Assembly: GCA_907165135.1 (NCBI GenBank)
Contig: OU015569.1
Span: forward strand, 10,912,501 to 10,976,500
From: Oikopleura dioica
Lineage: Eukaryota > Chordata > Appendicularia > Copelata > Oikopleuridae
Length of the DNA: 64,000 nucleotides
Reading direction: 5' to 3'
This document shows positions 39,232 through 49,281 of this stretch, one piece after another (the first letter of the stretch is position 1; every line of letters starts with the position of its first letter). The translations under genes and the position numbers were made by a program. Under the pieces are notes generated by a model, which was given only the letters and a program-made list of their open reading frames with translations, was not told where the DNA came from and ran no database searches.

Positions 39232-39300
39232 AGTTAGGGTTAGGGTTAGGGCCAGAAAAGACACTAATTCCAACCCTAATTTCAACCCTAACCCTAACCT
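39232..39300. repeat. interstitial telomere-like inverted repeat
   Basis: Three TTAGGG units (39234-39251), about 20 bp of unrelated sequence, then four complementary CCCTAA-like units to 39300, i.e. an inverted arrangement. TTAGGG is the chordate telomere repeat. Confidence 0.7.
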
Positions 39301-40697
39301 TGACCCTGAATCTAAGGTGACTTTTGACCTTTTTAGTTGCCTGCTAGTAGCTTCCTGTATTAAATTTTTATGTGGGTTTATTCATACTAAGGCATTTGAT
39401 TTTGTATTTTTAAGTCATTTCTCGTGACAAGCTGCTTGAATAAACCAAGCGCGAAATAAACGAAAAGCACTTTCTATTCAAGTCCAGCTATAAAAAAAGG
39501 CGAAATGAAATTCATAAAAACACACACAGACCAATTTCCAGCTCTATTCAAAACTCAATCTCGCCTCGACTTTGTCTAATTCTGTCTCTTATCCAAGATT
39601 TTTGGCAATAATATTTTTTGAAAAATTGATTTTTATTCAGGTTTAGTAAGAATTTTCTTTATACAGTGTTTTGATCATACAGTATCTCAAATCTCAGCTT
39701 CAACTTGTAGAGCACACTAAGAATCGTGCTCGTAATTATGGGCGTCCCCCGCGGTACACTAAATGTTTTGAAACTCAAAATTATTTCGAGCAATAAATCC
39801 TCATCTTTCTCAAAATTGTCATAGTAAAAATTCATGTCCAAGTACTTTTCTCGAGCTTTGAAATATAAAAAAGAGTAGTCCCTTGAAAACAGTTGATTTC
39901 TAGCGCGGGAAAGTTGCAGTACTTACATTAGAATTTGTTAACTCTCTCTACAAACTGATTAGTTACAACTGGCGAGTGAGTGATTAAATAGCCGAACGCG
40001 GTCGTAAAACGGAACCGAAAACAATCAGCGCTGGCTTTAACGAAGAATACAAGTACCGCCAAGCGTGAAACTGCTACTACTACCGTTCGCCGACTCTAAT
40101 CAAGGTTTATAACGCACAAGTCAGATCTAACCATAAAATCAGAAAAAAAGAGAACGCGACCATGAGTAGCCCTGCTTTGTGAGAAGAAGCCTTCGTGGTC
40201 TCCAAAATAAAAAAGAAAACAATTAATATCTTTCCTAAAATGAAAACTCTTTTAACCCTATTATTCATGAGTTCAATTTCTGTATTTCTCTTTTTTTAAC
40301 CAATAAATATAAATAAAAGAAAGCAAAGCCGATTCTAAAAAATGTGTTTTTCAAAAAAATCTTCTTGAAATCAACGAAGACTGCTCCATACGACTTTTAT
40401 TGAATAAAATAATCGAAAATATTGAACATCCTTCAAAACTCATTTTCCATCAAAATAATTGCAATTCGTAAATCATAAGTTATGATACTTATTGAATAAC
40501 TTATGATTCATAACTTTCAGAAAAAATAACTCGCGAAATCGTAAAATCAATAATAACGCAGGCTAATAAACCGCTTCTTTAGTACTATTTTCTTCAATGA
40601 TATTTATCTAATTGCAAACAGAAGCGTTCAAATAATAATTTTATTAAAAAAAAGTTAAAACCGCTGTCGATTATTTCCTTGAGCTTGCGAGTACGAC

Positions 40698-41398
40698 CAG
40701 AGTTTGAAATGCTCGCAAATGCTCGCGAGCGAAAAGAGCGAGAGCAAAAATTTATCATTGCTCTGAGAGCAGGGGAGCGGGAGCATGAAAATGAGTTGGC
40801 TCGCGAGCCCGAATTTGAACCCGCTCGCGAGCGCAGAGAGCACGAGCGCATATGTCAGAAATGCTCGGGAGCTAGACGAGCGGGAGCGGCTGCTCTCGTG
40901 CTCGCCATGGAATTGACTCACGAGCGGCTCGCGAGCAAAATTAAAAGAATAATTTTTTCGCATAATTATTCACTTTCATAAATAAATTTCTTTGAGGATC
41001 TATTTTTGGTGTTTTTGGTTTTATGTAAGCTTCATTAGGTCCGTAATCTCGGCAGCAGAATGCGAAAAGCCGAATGTAAACAGATAAAACATGCCCACCG
41101 CGAGGTACTAACTCCTGTGACAGGGACTCATATGGAATTAGTCACGGGGCCGCCGAATCATTTGAGACCCTTGAAGGCTGCTCGCGAGTCAGTTTTTCAG
41201 CTCGAGAGCCGATCGAGCGAGAGCACAATTCGACCAGTGCTCGAGAGCCAAGAGAGCGAGAGCGCGAAATGAAATGCGCTCGCGAGCGCAAAGAGCGCGA
41301 ACTCTGAAATAAATGTGCTCGGGAGCACAAAGAGCATCATGCTCGTGCTCCTCGCTCTCAAGAGAGCCGCTCGCGAGTCACGAAAATTTCAAACTCTG
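40698..41398. mobile_element. 701-bp hAT-type MITE filled with GCTCGCGAGC words
   Basis: Terminal inverted repeats begin CAGAGTTTGAAAT at both ends. The exact 8-bp duplication AGTACGAC flanks it (40690-40697 and 41399-41406). Two internal lobes (about 40705-40945 and 41160-41390) are packed with GCTCGCGAGC and GAGCGCGAGAGC-like words. It sits in the last coding exon of the minus-strand four-TM gene next to it. Confidence 0.9.
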
Positions 41399-42309
41399 AG
41401 TACGACGGTGGCTGATTTGGATTCGTGTTCACAAAGGCAGCATTTTGTACTTGTTGTTGAGGGACAGTTGGCAGGACAATTGCTTGCTGATTGTTTGGTA
41501 ATTGATAGACGATCCCTGAAAATTTTCTGAGGGCAAAGATTAAATTGAAGAAGTTTACTTCGAGGCTGAGTCTGGATATTCGCATACTGAGGCTGAGAAA
41601 CCACTTGAATTTGCTGGGGTTGAATCTGTTGGCCGATTTGAATGGGTATAACTTCCGGCAGAACGTCGAGAACTGCTTCCGTGTAGCAGCAAGAACTCTG
41701 GTCGCAGCACTTTTGAAAAGATGATTTTATTTTTTGAGTGAAAAATATTGTACCTGACAAGGGGAGCCATAAATGTTGATGATATAGAAAAGAAATCCCC
41801 ATTGAATCGCAAAGCAAATAACTTCCCCAACCAGCATTATTGGATAATAATACCGAAGCCATATCCCGATAGCCGCGACAACATAAAAAAGCACACAGAA
41901 GGAGAAAGAAATCGTAACATACGCCTTTGATTTATTAGTTCAAACAATTAAAATTTAATTCTTTTTACCCAAACCATGACTGTTTTCATTTCCATCTTGA
42001 AACGAGTTTTATCTTGTGTTTTTGAAGAAGAGATGCCGAGAGACGCAGTGGTGATGCCGAGAACACCAGTGAAGATACCCATTCCAAATGTATAACGCCA
42101 TAAGCCAGTAGCGGCTGCATCAGTTCTTTTGGGGGATGTTAAGACTCTTCTTGTTATAAATAACCGATTGTAAATATTTCGAAAACTTTGCAAAATTTAC
42201 ACCCGTTCATTGTCAGGAAGATCGAAATTAGAAGCAAGCCGACAGAATAGTAGTGCACAACATCTTGCAGCGTCTTTCTCTTTCCAAAAGGAGTAGGTTG
42301 ACAACACAT
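41358..42309 (-). CDS. four-TM tail-PPxY protein, paralog A (C-terminus rewritten by a MITE)
   Basis: Exons 42203-42309, 41969-42125, 41754-41924, 41559-41709, 41358-41515. Four hydrophobic helices: VHYYSVGLLLISIFLTM, the WRYTFGMGIFTGVLGITTAS region, SFCVLFYVVAAIGIW, and VICFAIQWGFLFYIINIYG, with CCDQSSCCY after TM4. This layout resembles MS4A/CD20-like four-span proteins, though the family is not certain. The cytosolic tail is Gln/Pro-rich (QPQQIQVVSQPQ) and carries PPSY, a WW-domain ligand. After PPSYS the coding frame enters the 701-bp MITE and stops at 41358, adding 14 foreign residues. Two paralogs lie immediately upstream. Confidence 0.75.
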
Positions 42310-42551
42310 TTTGCATTATTTTACAAACGCTTCTACATAGGTAGTTGAGCTACGTCTAGCTAAATTCTCGTATTTGAGATGATACTGTTTTATTTATTCT
42401 TCTGAGGAAGGTAAATGCTCAAGTGCTTGTATTAATGGCTTCCATAAATGTAGGAGGTCTTGGCATGTTCATAGGAAAAGGCCTGCAAGTGATTATTTCA
42501 TTCTGTTCCTTGTGGATTTTATTAAGAAAGTGCGCTTATTAATAAATCGAA

Positions 42552-43607
42552 TTAATTTAAGAGTGAGTAGGATGGTGGCTCGTTTGTGTTTTGTTGATCT
42601 TCTTGGTTGACCACGGTAGTAGTCGCCGTCGGCTGCTGCGCGACTGGTTGCAAAAGGAACCCTTGTTGACCGCTTGGGAGCTGGAGAACTAAAAATTTTC
42701 AATGAGGATGTAATAATTCAAGAGTCTTTACTTCGAGGTTGAGTTTGGACATTTGTCAATTGAGCTTGGGGCTGGATATTGATGAATTGAGGTTGAGGAT
42801 CATGCACTTGAATTTGCTGAGGTTGAATCCAGGGTTCCAAATTTTCTGAGCGATGAGCGGAGTTTGAGCGCGAGCGAGCGATCGAAACTCCGCTCAAATT
42901 TTCTGTATTAAAAATTTGGAACCCTGGCTGAATCGGCATTTTTGGTTCAACGATAACATCAAAAATCGGCTCGGTGTAGCAGGGAGATTCTTCGCTGCAG
43001 CACTGAAAAATAGAGCTAGAAGTTAAATTGATATAGAAATACCTGGCAAGGAACACCATAGATGTTAATGATGAAGAAAAGAAATGCAAATTGGATCATA
43101 AAGCAGAGAAGTTCGCCAGGGAGAACATATGGATAGTCTGGGGAATACCTATCATCAGTGAAAACTCCAACGACAATGACGACATAGAAAAAGATGACGA
43201 AGCAGAAGCCCATAGTCACAGAAGCCTAGAATCTTTTGTTACTTTGAAAAATGAGCTTATCGATACCAGAATCATAGCAGTTTTGAAGGCTTCTTTGAAC
43301 TCATCCATTTCCTTTTTCTCGAGCAGAAAATTGCATGAACCGCAGTAGCTATTCCGAAAAGACCGACGAGCGAACCCAATCCAAAAGTCATTGTCCACAG
43401 GAAAGTTGCATACACATCGGTTCTTTGGGCGAATGTAAAACTGTGCCTCTTTTTTAACTGTTTATTTTGCTTTTTTACGAACAAATAACACCCGTTCATA
43501 ATCTGGAAGATTGAAATGAGGAGCAACCCGACGGAATAAAAGAAGACGACATCTTGAAGAGTCTTTCTCTTGGCGCTGTTATCAGTGGTCTCAGGTGGAC
43601 AGCCCAT
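42552..43607 (-). CDS. four-TM paralog B (exonised MITE; 1-nt frameshift in exon 2)
   Basis: Exons 43492-43607, 43267-43422, 43043-43225, 42732-43002, 42552-42688. Same four-TM plan as its neighbours, with tail ending NEPPSYSLLN. Exon 2 is 156 nt where paralogs A and C have 157. The frame shifts near 43310-43325 (IFCSR versus FLLEKKE), so the downstream TM3-TM4 frame is reached only with a one-base correction. Exon 4 carries an extra 105 nt (a 97-bp MITE plus its duplication), read in frame as GFQIFNTENLSG...SENLEPW. It is either a young pseudogene or has a sequencing error at a T run. Confidence 0.65.
42830..42926. mobile_element. 97-bp hAT-type MITE inside coding exon 4 of paralog B
   Basis: Perfect terminal inverted repeat CAGGGTTCCAAATTTT at both ends, with further inner symmetry around GCGGAGTTT. 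The flanks GTTGAATC (42822-42829) and GCTGAATC (42927-42934) match at 7 of 8 positions, as expected for an ageing 8-bp duplication. Confidence 0.85.
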
Positions 43608-43891
43608 TTTTTATGTAAAGCTATTCTGCTGCGTAAAAATTAAAAATTGCAACACTCCACGGAGCGGGCGACAACGAAGTGAGGAAAAAAGAAAGGCGCT
43701 TTACGAAAATACGTTACGCGCAAAAACATGATTTTGATCATTATTTTCTTCAACGAACTTTATTTCGCAGATGAATATCAATTTTTTCCTCTTTGTAAAT
43801 TTTATTATAAAATGAATACAGGATGATACAATAAATCAGGAAGATAAGGATGAGAAGAAGGTTTATTTCAGCACTAAATATAAATTCTCTG

Positions 43892-44791
43892 TTATAAAAG
43901 AAGACGTTCACGTCCTTTTCTACCTTCGTCGTTCTTGAACGCGGCATTTGCCACTGGTGCCGCATGGGCGAGTGGTGCCTGCGCAATAGGTTGCAAAACA
44001 TATGCTTGCTGCCCACCAGGTAGTTGGTAAACGATACCTAAGAAATTTATCGCTAAAAGAAAATTTTATTGACTTTACTTTGAGGTGGAGATGCGATGTT
44101 CATGATTTGAGGTTGTGCATTTACTGGAATTTGTTGGGCTTGAAAAGGTCTCGTTTCAGGGAGAACGTCGAGTATCGCTTCAGTATAGCAGCAGGAGTCT
44201 TTGCTGCAGCACTTTTAAAGAAGATATCTGTCAGTTGATGCCTAGAGTAGTACCTGGCAAGGAGCACCATAGATGTTTATAATGTAGAAAAGAAAGCCCC
44301 ATTGTATCATAAAGCAAAGAAGCTCGCCAACCATCATTATTGGATAATAATAATAATACATAAACGTTCCTATACCCTGAACAAGATAAAAAAATATGCA
44401 GAAGGACCAACCAATCGTTACGTAAGCCTGAAAAGTTTGAATATCTTACTTAGCCGAAATTTTAAGCATCAAACCAAAATAATAACTGTCTTGAAAGCAC
44501 TTTTAAAGTTTTCGATATCTTTTATTTTCGAGTACGAAATGCCCAAAGATCCGGTTGTGATTCCAAAAATACCGACGACGCAACCTAGTCCAAATGGATA
44601 GCTCCATATACCAGTTGTCGCTGCATCACATCTTTTTATGGATGTTTCAGCAAGGTTTATTTAACTCTTTTGAATTTTTAGCACCCTTTCATAATCTGGA
44701 AAATTGAAATAAGGAGTAAACCTACAGAATAAAAGTGAACAACATCTTGTAGTGATTTTCTCTTCCCATTATTATTAGGTGGACAACACAT
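43892..44791 (-). CDS. four-TM paralog C
   Basis: Exons 44685-44791, 44475-44631, 44254-44427, 44079-44211, 43892-44037, all in frame. It begins MCCPPNNNGKRKSLQDVVHF, close to paralog A. TM segments: FYSVGLLLISIFQIM, PFGLGCVVGIFGITTGSLG, FCIFFYLVQGIGTF, LLCFMIQWGFLFYIINIYG. It then has CCSKDSCCY and a Pro/Gln tail (YQLPGGQQAYVLQPIAQ). It lacks the PPSY end of A and B, finishing GRERLLL. Intron positions are the same in all three copies, so the array arose by tandem duplication. Function unknown; probably a plasma-membrane protein. Confidence 0.75.
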
Positions 44792-45871
44792 TTTGCTTTA
44801 TGAAACTAATCTCTATTTGAGCTTCTCCTAGTTCTATTTATTTTCGGAACTTGAGTAAATGTTCCACTGCTTGTAAATGGCTTCGATAAGTGTAGGAAAA
44901 ACTGTGTCTACTTAGGATGAGAGTGTCCATTTTTTTTCGCGAACTTCCGAAAAAAAATTATCTGAACTTTATTTAAAACTTTGAAGGCTTATGTAAAGAT
45001 GCTCGAAATTTGGCGAAATCGATTTTCATAATAAACGGATGGAGAAAGCCTTCGGTCGCTGAATAATTGAAAGCGACTTCCTGCGAGGTGACGACTTTGT
45101 TTAGATTACGATATTCTGGCTTGCTTCTGAGATGTATTTCTTTTCCTGACAACTACCATCCCTTGCATCATGCTTCCGTTGAATTCATCGCAGCCAGAAT
45201 TTTAGAGGCGATTCTAACGCCGTGGAATGAGCAAATTTGGGGGCTTATAGGTTTCATATGGATTATGGAGGTCTTTGATTGGCTTCGGGAAGGAATACGG
45301 GCTTTTTATTGGCTGAAAAGGCAAAGCTTTCTCTGATGATTGGAGGTTGATGATTTATTCAGTTGTTTTCTATAAAAGGTCGTAATTTACAGAGAGATAC
45401 AGTGACTAAACGTTTTTTTCCTTCGATAAGAATCTATTTTATACAAATTGAGACGTATACAAAATCTGCAAATAGATATTTTTGCGATAGATATTTTTGC
45501 GAGTTAACAAGCTCGCAGATTGTAGCGGCTCCGATTTATCTCAATGTTTTTCAATGTTGTTTTCCGCTAAAAATTGTCATCGACTTTTTCTGCGAAGGAG
45601 AATGAGGGACGCAAAAAGTGCAAGAGGTGCAATAACTTTTGGAGTTGGTTTTCTACATGATCTTTGGATTAATTCAGGGGCGATTGGGATTAAGCTTGCG
45701 CGCCAAATGTCGACTTAAAGGGTTGAAGCCATTATCATTTATACTGTGGATGCAAAGGGATCAGCCACTGTGTAAACGGTCGTAACGATGGATAAACTCT
45801 GTTTAGAGCTGTCTACGACGCATCTTGAGAATGTGATACATGCACAAATTGAGCGACTTCCAACCCCGATC
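44792..45871. other. intergenic, nothing recognised
   Basis: About 1.1 kb. A Trp-rich plus-strand frame at 45190-45336 (ILTPWNEQIWGLIGFIWIM) has no usable start and is probably chance. No repeats noted. Confidence 0.4.
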
Positions 45872-46302
45872 CTAAAAGTCTTCGTCGCTCCCCACTGGAT
45901 GACTCGGCACGTCTGGAAAATCGTCGAAACAGATTTCCGCTAAAATGGATCGCTGAGTACAGTTCTAGCCCCAAAAATAAATTCCTTTCTACAACAAGAA
46001 AAGAAAGGCTCCTTGTTACTTACGTTGGATATTTTCCTGAACATTTGGCGAGACGATGCTTGGGCTGATGATTTGAGCTTGAGGTGTCTTTTCTAGTGAG
46101 GCTTTACGAGAGGCGGCGGAGGAGCTTGAGTTGCTCTTCGTGAGAGGAAGTTTGCCGAGGAGTTTGGAAACGCTTCTTCTGAAACTGCGGCCTGAACAAC
46201 AAGTTTGGGCTATGCTTTTAACTTCAACTTTGAAAGAGAAGCGATCTGGGCAAGGGAGATGATCCAGATTGCCCGTGACTGACAGAAGTTATTGAAGCTC
46301 AT
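45872..46302 (-). CDS. small Ser-rich protein with acidic tail, unknown family
   Basis: Exons 46284-46302, 46024-46191 and 45872-45939 join in frame with GT-AG introns to 84 aa. It opens MSFNNFCRSFRRSVSKLLG (basic), continues with a Ser-rich middle and ends VPSHPVGSDEDF. The ATG follows TTTTAG directly, a probable spliced-leader acceptor. No domain recognised; likely intracellular. Confidence 0.55.
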
Positions 46303-46413
46303 CTAAAACCCGTCGACGATGATCTGCGCGGCCATCTTGTGGCCCAATATTAGAGAACTGGTGTTATCTCATTGCTTTTCCTTCACGATTTCAGAAGATA
46401 AAAAAGAACGAAA

Positions 46414-47011
46414 ATGAAAATACTCCAGTTCGCGCTGGCCTTATTCAACTGCAGCTACGGGTATTATTTAATTTAGAACCTAATCGAAATGAAGCTAACT
46501 GTAATTGACAGGCAACGAGAGTCACACAGACTACAGAGATTCTTTTCGCCAGTCATTGCTCCTAGAAAAAGACAAGCTCTAGGCCTGCATGATGAAAAAC
46601 ATGGAAGAGGTAAAACTCGGCTCGGCAAGCTGTGCAGGAAACCTGAGTCAGGGACTGAAAGCGGCTTTACATTTGAGCTCTTTTAGACCTACCTGACTCA
46701 GGATTTCTGCACAGATTTCCGAGCCCAGAAAGATCGTATAATAATATACGTAAAAGCAAATTTTTATTGAATATAACATGTAATAGAATTTCTCGTTGCT
46801 TATTCAGTCGTGAGAGTCAGTCAGATTGGATCGAAAATCACTCGTATATGAATCTATCTTCTATCAATAACTGATGTTTATTGAAAATGCTCATACCGCA
46901 ATTTAACATAAATAATCTAGATCTGGCTGTTAACCTATTTCAGTATACACTGGCAAAATTTCTGCTCACGACAAACACGACAAAATTCTCCAGCTCTCTG
47001 ACATTATGTAG
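46414..47011 (+). CDS. small secreted peptide precursor candidate
   Basis: Exons 46414-46460, 46512-46609 and 46944-47011 join in frame to 70 aa. The signal peptide MKILQFALALFNCSYG is followed by a basic region with a tribasic cleavage-like site (APRKRQALGL) and HGR before the last intron. The C-terminal part is KHDKILQLSDIM. Lack of Cys and the basic sites suggest a processed peptide, but I recognise no family. The 334-nt second intron carries a hAT-type MITE only 6 bp after its donor. Confidence 0.5.
46616..46728. mobile_element. 113-bp hAT-type MITE (CTGAGTCAGG family)
   Basis: Ends CTCGGCTCGG and, on the other strand, CTGGGCTCGG; inverted arms run through CTGTGCAG to CCTGAGTCAGG. It is the same family as 10658-11175 and 36026-36182. 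No flanking duplication is visible, so it is probably an older copy. It lies in an intron. Confidence 0.75.
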
Positions 47012-47421
47012 GAGTTTGATAGCTTCGAAAAACAATGAAGGAAAGACTCTTCAAACTCCGGAAAGATACCTATTGGAAAATTCGCACGCGCCAGAAATGA
47101 TCATTTACAACAAATAAGGACGAAGTAAACGCTTGCTTTTTTTAATAGAACTTCTAATAAACGCTTCTCTTGTTTTGGAAAGCTTCTTATTTACCTCTCT
47201 GCTCTTGTGCCATTTTCAAAAATAAACCAAAAGAAGGGCGGAAGCTCCATAATCACCGACCCCTGAGATTTCATGATAGCGAGGGCGCAAAGGAGCTAAT
47301 CGGCATATCATGAAGAAATTACGAAAACTTTCAGCGATATATTATATAAGACTTAATAATTAGTGATTGAGCTTGGCTAAAAGATAAAAAATCAGATCTT
47401 GACAAAAATCTGCGCTGAATC

Positions 47422-47705
47422 TACCGGGGCCCAGTGTAGCCAAGTGGCTATGGCCCCCTCAGCTCCGGTTGATCTTAGATCCCGTCGATAGCGAGGGCGC
47501 GAGTTCGAGACCCATTAGAATCAACGACTAATGTACCAGAAAAGTGGGAAGTCGGATATGGGTGTCCAGAATAGGACCAGAAATGAACTCCAACAGAAAA
47601 AAACCGACAGGATCCGGCCGGCCTGGGTTTCTTGGAGTAGCGAGTTGGCCATTAGCACTCCAAGTTTTTTTTTCTTGAAATCAATAAAATCTTTGTTATA
47701 AAAAA
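47422..47705 (+). mobile_element. tRNA-derived SINE-like element, copy 1
   Basis: The head CCGGGGCCC is followed by an A-box-like TAGCCAAGTGGC and a B-box-like GAGTTCGAGACC about 60 nt later, the RNA polymerase III promoter of tRNA genes. The body ends with CTGGGTTTCTTGGAGT and a T-rich tail. Confidence 0.6.
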
Positions 47706-47849
47706 AATTCACTATTTACATTGTTTAGCCCTTTATAATGTTAAAGATAAGATAACAGTGTTTTAAGAAGAGTATTTGACACAGTTTTAGCGAAAGCCTT
47801 TGCACTGTACCAAAAATACGATCATATCGAAAATCTCCACCGCACCTTC

Positions 47850-48287
47850 CGGGGCCAAATAGCCGAGGTGGCTTGGTTCCCCCGCCCGACGGCAGGCTTA
47901 TGCAACCAGGCCACCAGATGGTTGTATTGTCAAATTGACAAAGACTGTATTACAGTGTTGAAGCCGAGCCCAGTCCTAAGAACAGTCCGGACCATAAGTC
48001 TGAGAGGCTTGACTTAAGGGTATGGAGATCTGGGAGAATTCCTCCTCGGATAAAGGAGTAGAGCGGTGGAGCCGCTTTGCTGCTAGCTATGCTAGTAGGA
48101 ATTCGTGGACGACTTTATATCTCAAGCGAAGTACCCAGGGTTCCGTTTCGGCTGAGGAAAGCTTGAGATTAAGTCGGCCTCAGACAAAATCAAGGAAAAA
48201 AACTCAGTCAAAGCCGGATTCCGGAGTTCGGAGAGGCTGGGTTTCTTGGTGTTCGCCTGGCCAATGAACAGTTCAAGTTTTTGACCA
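47850..48287 (+). mobile_element. tRNA-derived SINE-like element, copy 2
   Basis: Shares the head CCGGGGCC plus TAGCCGAGGTGGC and the tail CTGGGTTTCTTGG...TGGCCAATgAaC...CAAGTTTTT with copy 1, but has a different, longer middle. A second internal promoter box is not clear. Confidence 0.5.
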
Positions 48288-49190
48288 AATTAAATAATTT
48301 AATGCATTTTGGATGAACTTATTTACAGGAAAAGAAATGTCATCTCTAAAATTGTCTGTTGGGAAGTTCGCGCTGATGTTTGATTCATCATCTACGGCGG
48401 CCGAGGATGAATATTTCACCGCGTGTTCGATACACAGAGATACAAGGCAATTACAGCCCCAACATATTATTTTTTTTCCTAACAATGCGACATGGATATG
48501 GACGAGGACGGCGAAACAGACAACGAGATATGAATCGAATCAGAGAGAGCTTTTTTAAATTTACGCTTCTTCTTCCTCTTTATATTAATTTTTATGAAAA
48601 GAAACATTTTTCAAGAGCTCGATTTTTAGCGAGTTCAGTGTTTTTACAATCAACCATTTCAACACTCGGGAAAAGAAAGCAGCCGATTTCGTCATTCCAG
48701 GTTTTGTTTTTCAAAAGCAGGCGACAGAAAAAACCTTTTCTAGCGGCGGTGATTCTAGCGCTTTTATTCTTCGTCGCCGTGTTGAATCGCATCGCGAATT
48801 TGGACGACACTTTCTGCGGCTGTGTGTTTTGCAAGTTGCAGAATAATTCCTTCTGCGTTGGCTTGAACGATGAGTTTAGCAACATTTCGACAGTCAATAT
48901 TTTATTCTACGGCATCGTTTCGTTTGATTGAATCGTTTTTTTAACTGTAGCCAGGACTCGTTATTCCGAATTCGTGCCGTTTGCAACTTTCACCCTGAAA
49001 AAAAACCGTGAAATCGTCGAAATTCTAGCGTAAGGTCCAATAAAAACTTTCGCGAGGAGAGTTCGTGGGGACCGAAAGAAACCTCAGGGCTCGTGCTGCC
49101 TTTCGTCAATTTAGGGTTTTTTAGAACAAACTTTTCTTTCAAGAAAACAGACCTTCGCGTTGTACCACTAACGTTTTACCACTGAAAAAT
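48288..49190. other. intergenic, no supported gene
   Basis: About 0.9 kb with open frames on both strands (plus 48485-48931; minus 48592-48897). Neither has a recognisable domain or a clean exon structure. Confidence 0.35.
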
Positions 49191-49194
49191 CCTT

Positions 49195-49281
49195 TTTATA
49201 ACGCGAGTTTTTATGAGAATCGACCCCGGGACTCCCTCCTCCGAGCAGCGACACACGACCACTACGCTACCCGTCCCCGGT
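49195..49281 (-). mobile_element. tRNA-like pseudogene or SINE head
   Basis: On the minus strand TAGCGTAGTGGTCG (A-box-like) and GGGGTCGATTC (B-box-like) lie about 40 nt apart after GGGGACGG. The acceptor and T stems do not pair well, so it is not a convincing functional tRNA. Confidence 0.4.

Larger units (their letters stand above)
38282..40689. other. gene-free repeat-bearing region
   Basis: About 2.4 kb without a recognised gene. It contains an inverted repeat (38690-38774) and a telomere-like tract (39232-39300), listed separately. The rest is AT-rich and featureless to me. Confidence 0.45.

Noticed and set aside
48485-48931. plus-strand membrane-protein-like ORF
   Set aside because: The hydrophobic stretch LAAVILALLFFVAVL is suggestive, but there is no coherent exon structure and an antisense frame is equally open.
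49195-49281. functional tRNA gene on the minus strand
   Set aside because: A- and B-box-like words are present but the cloverleaf stems do not pair acceptably.
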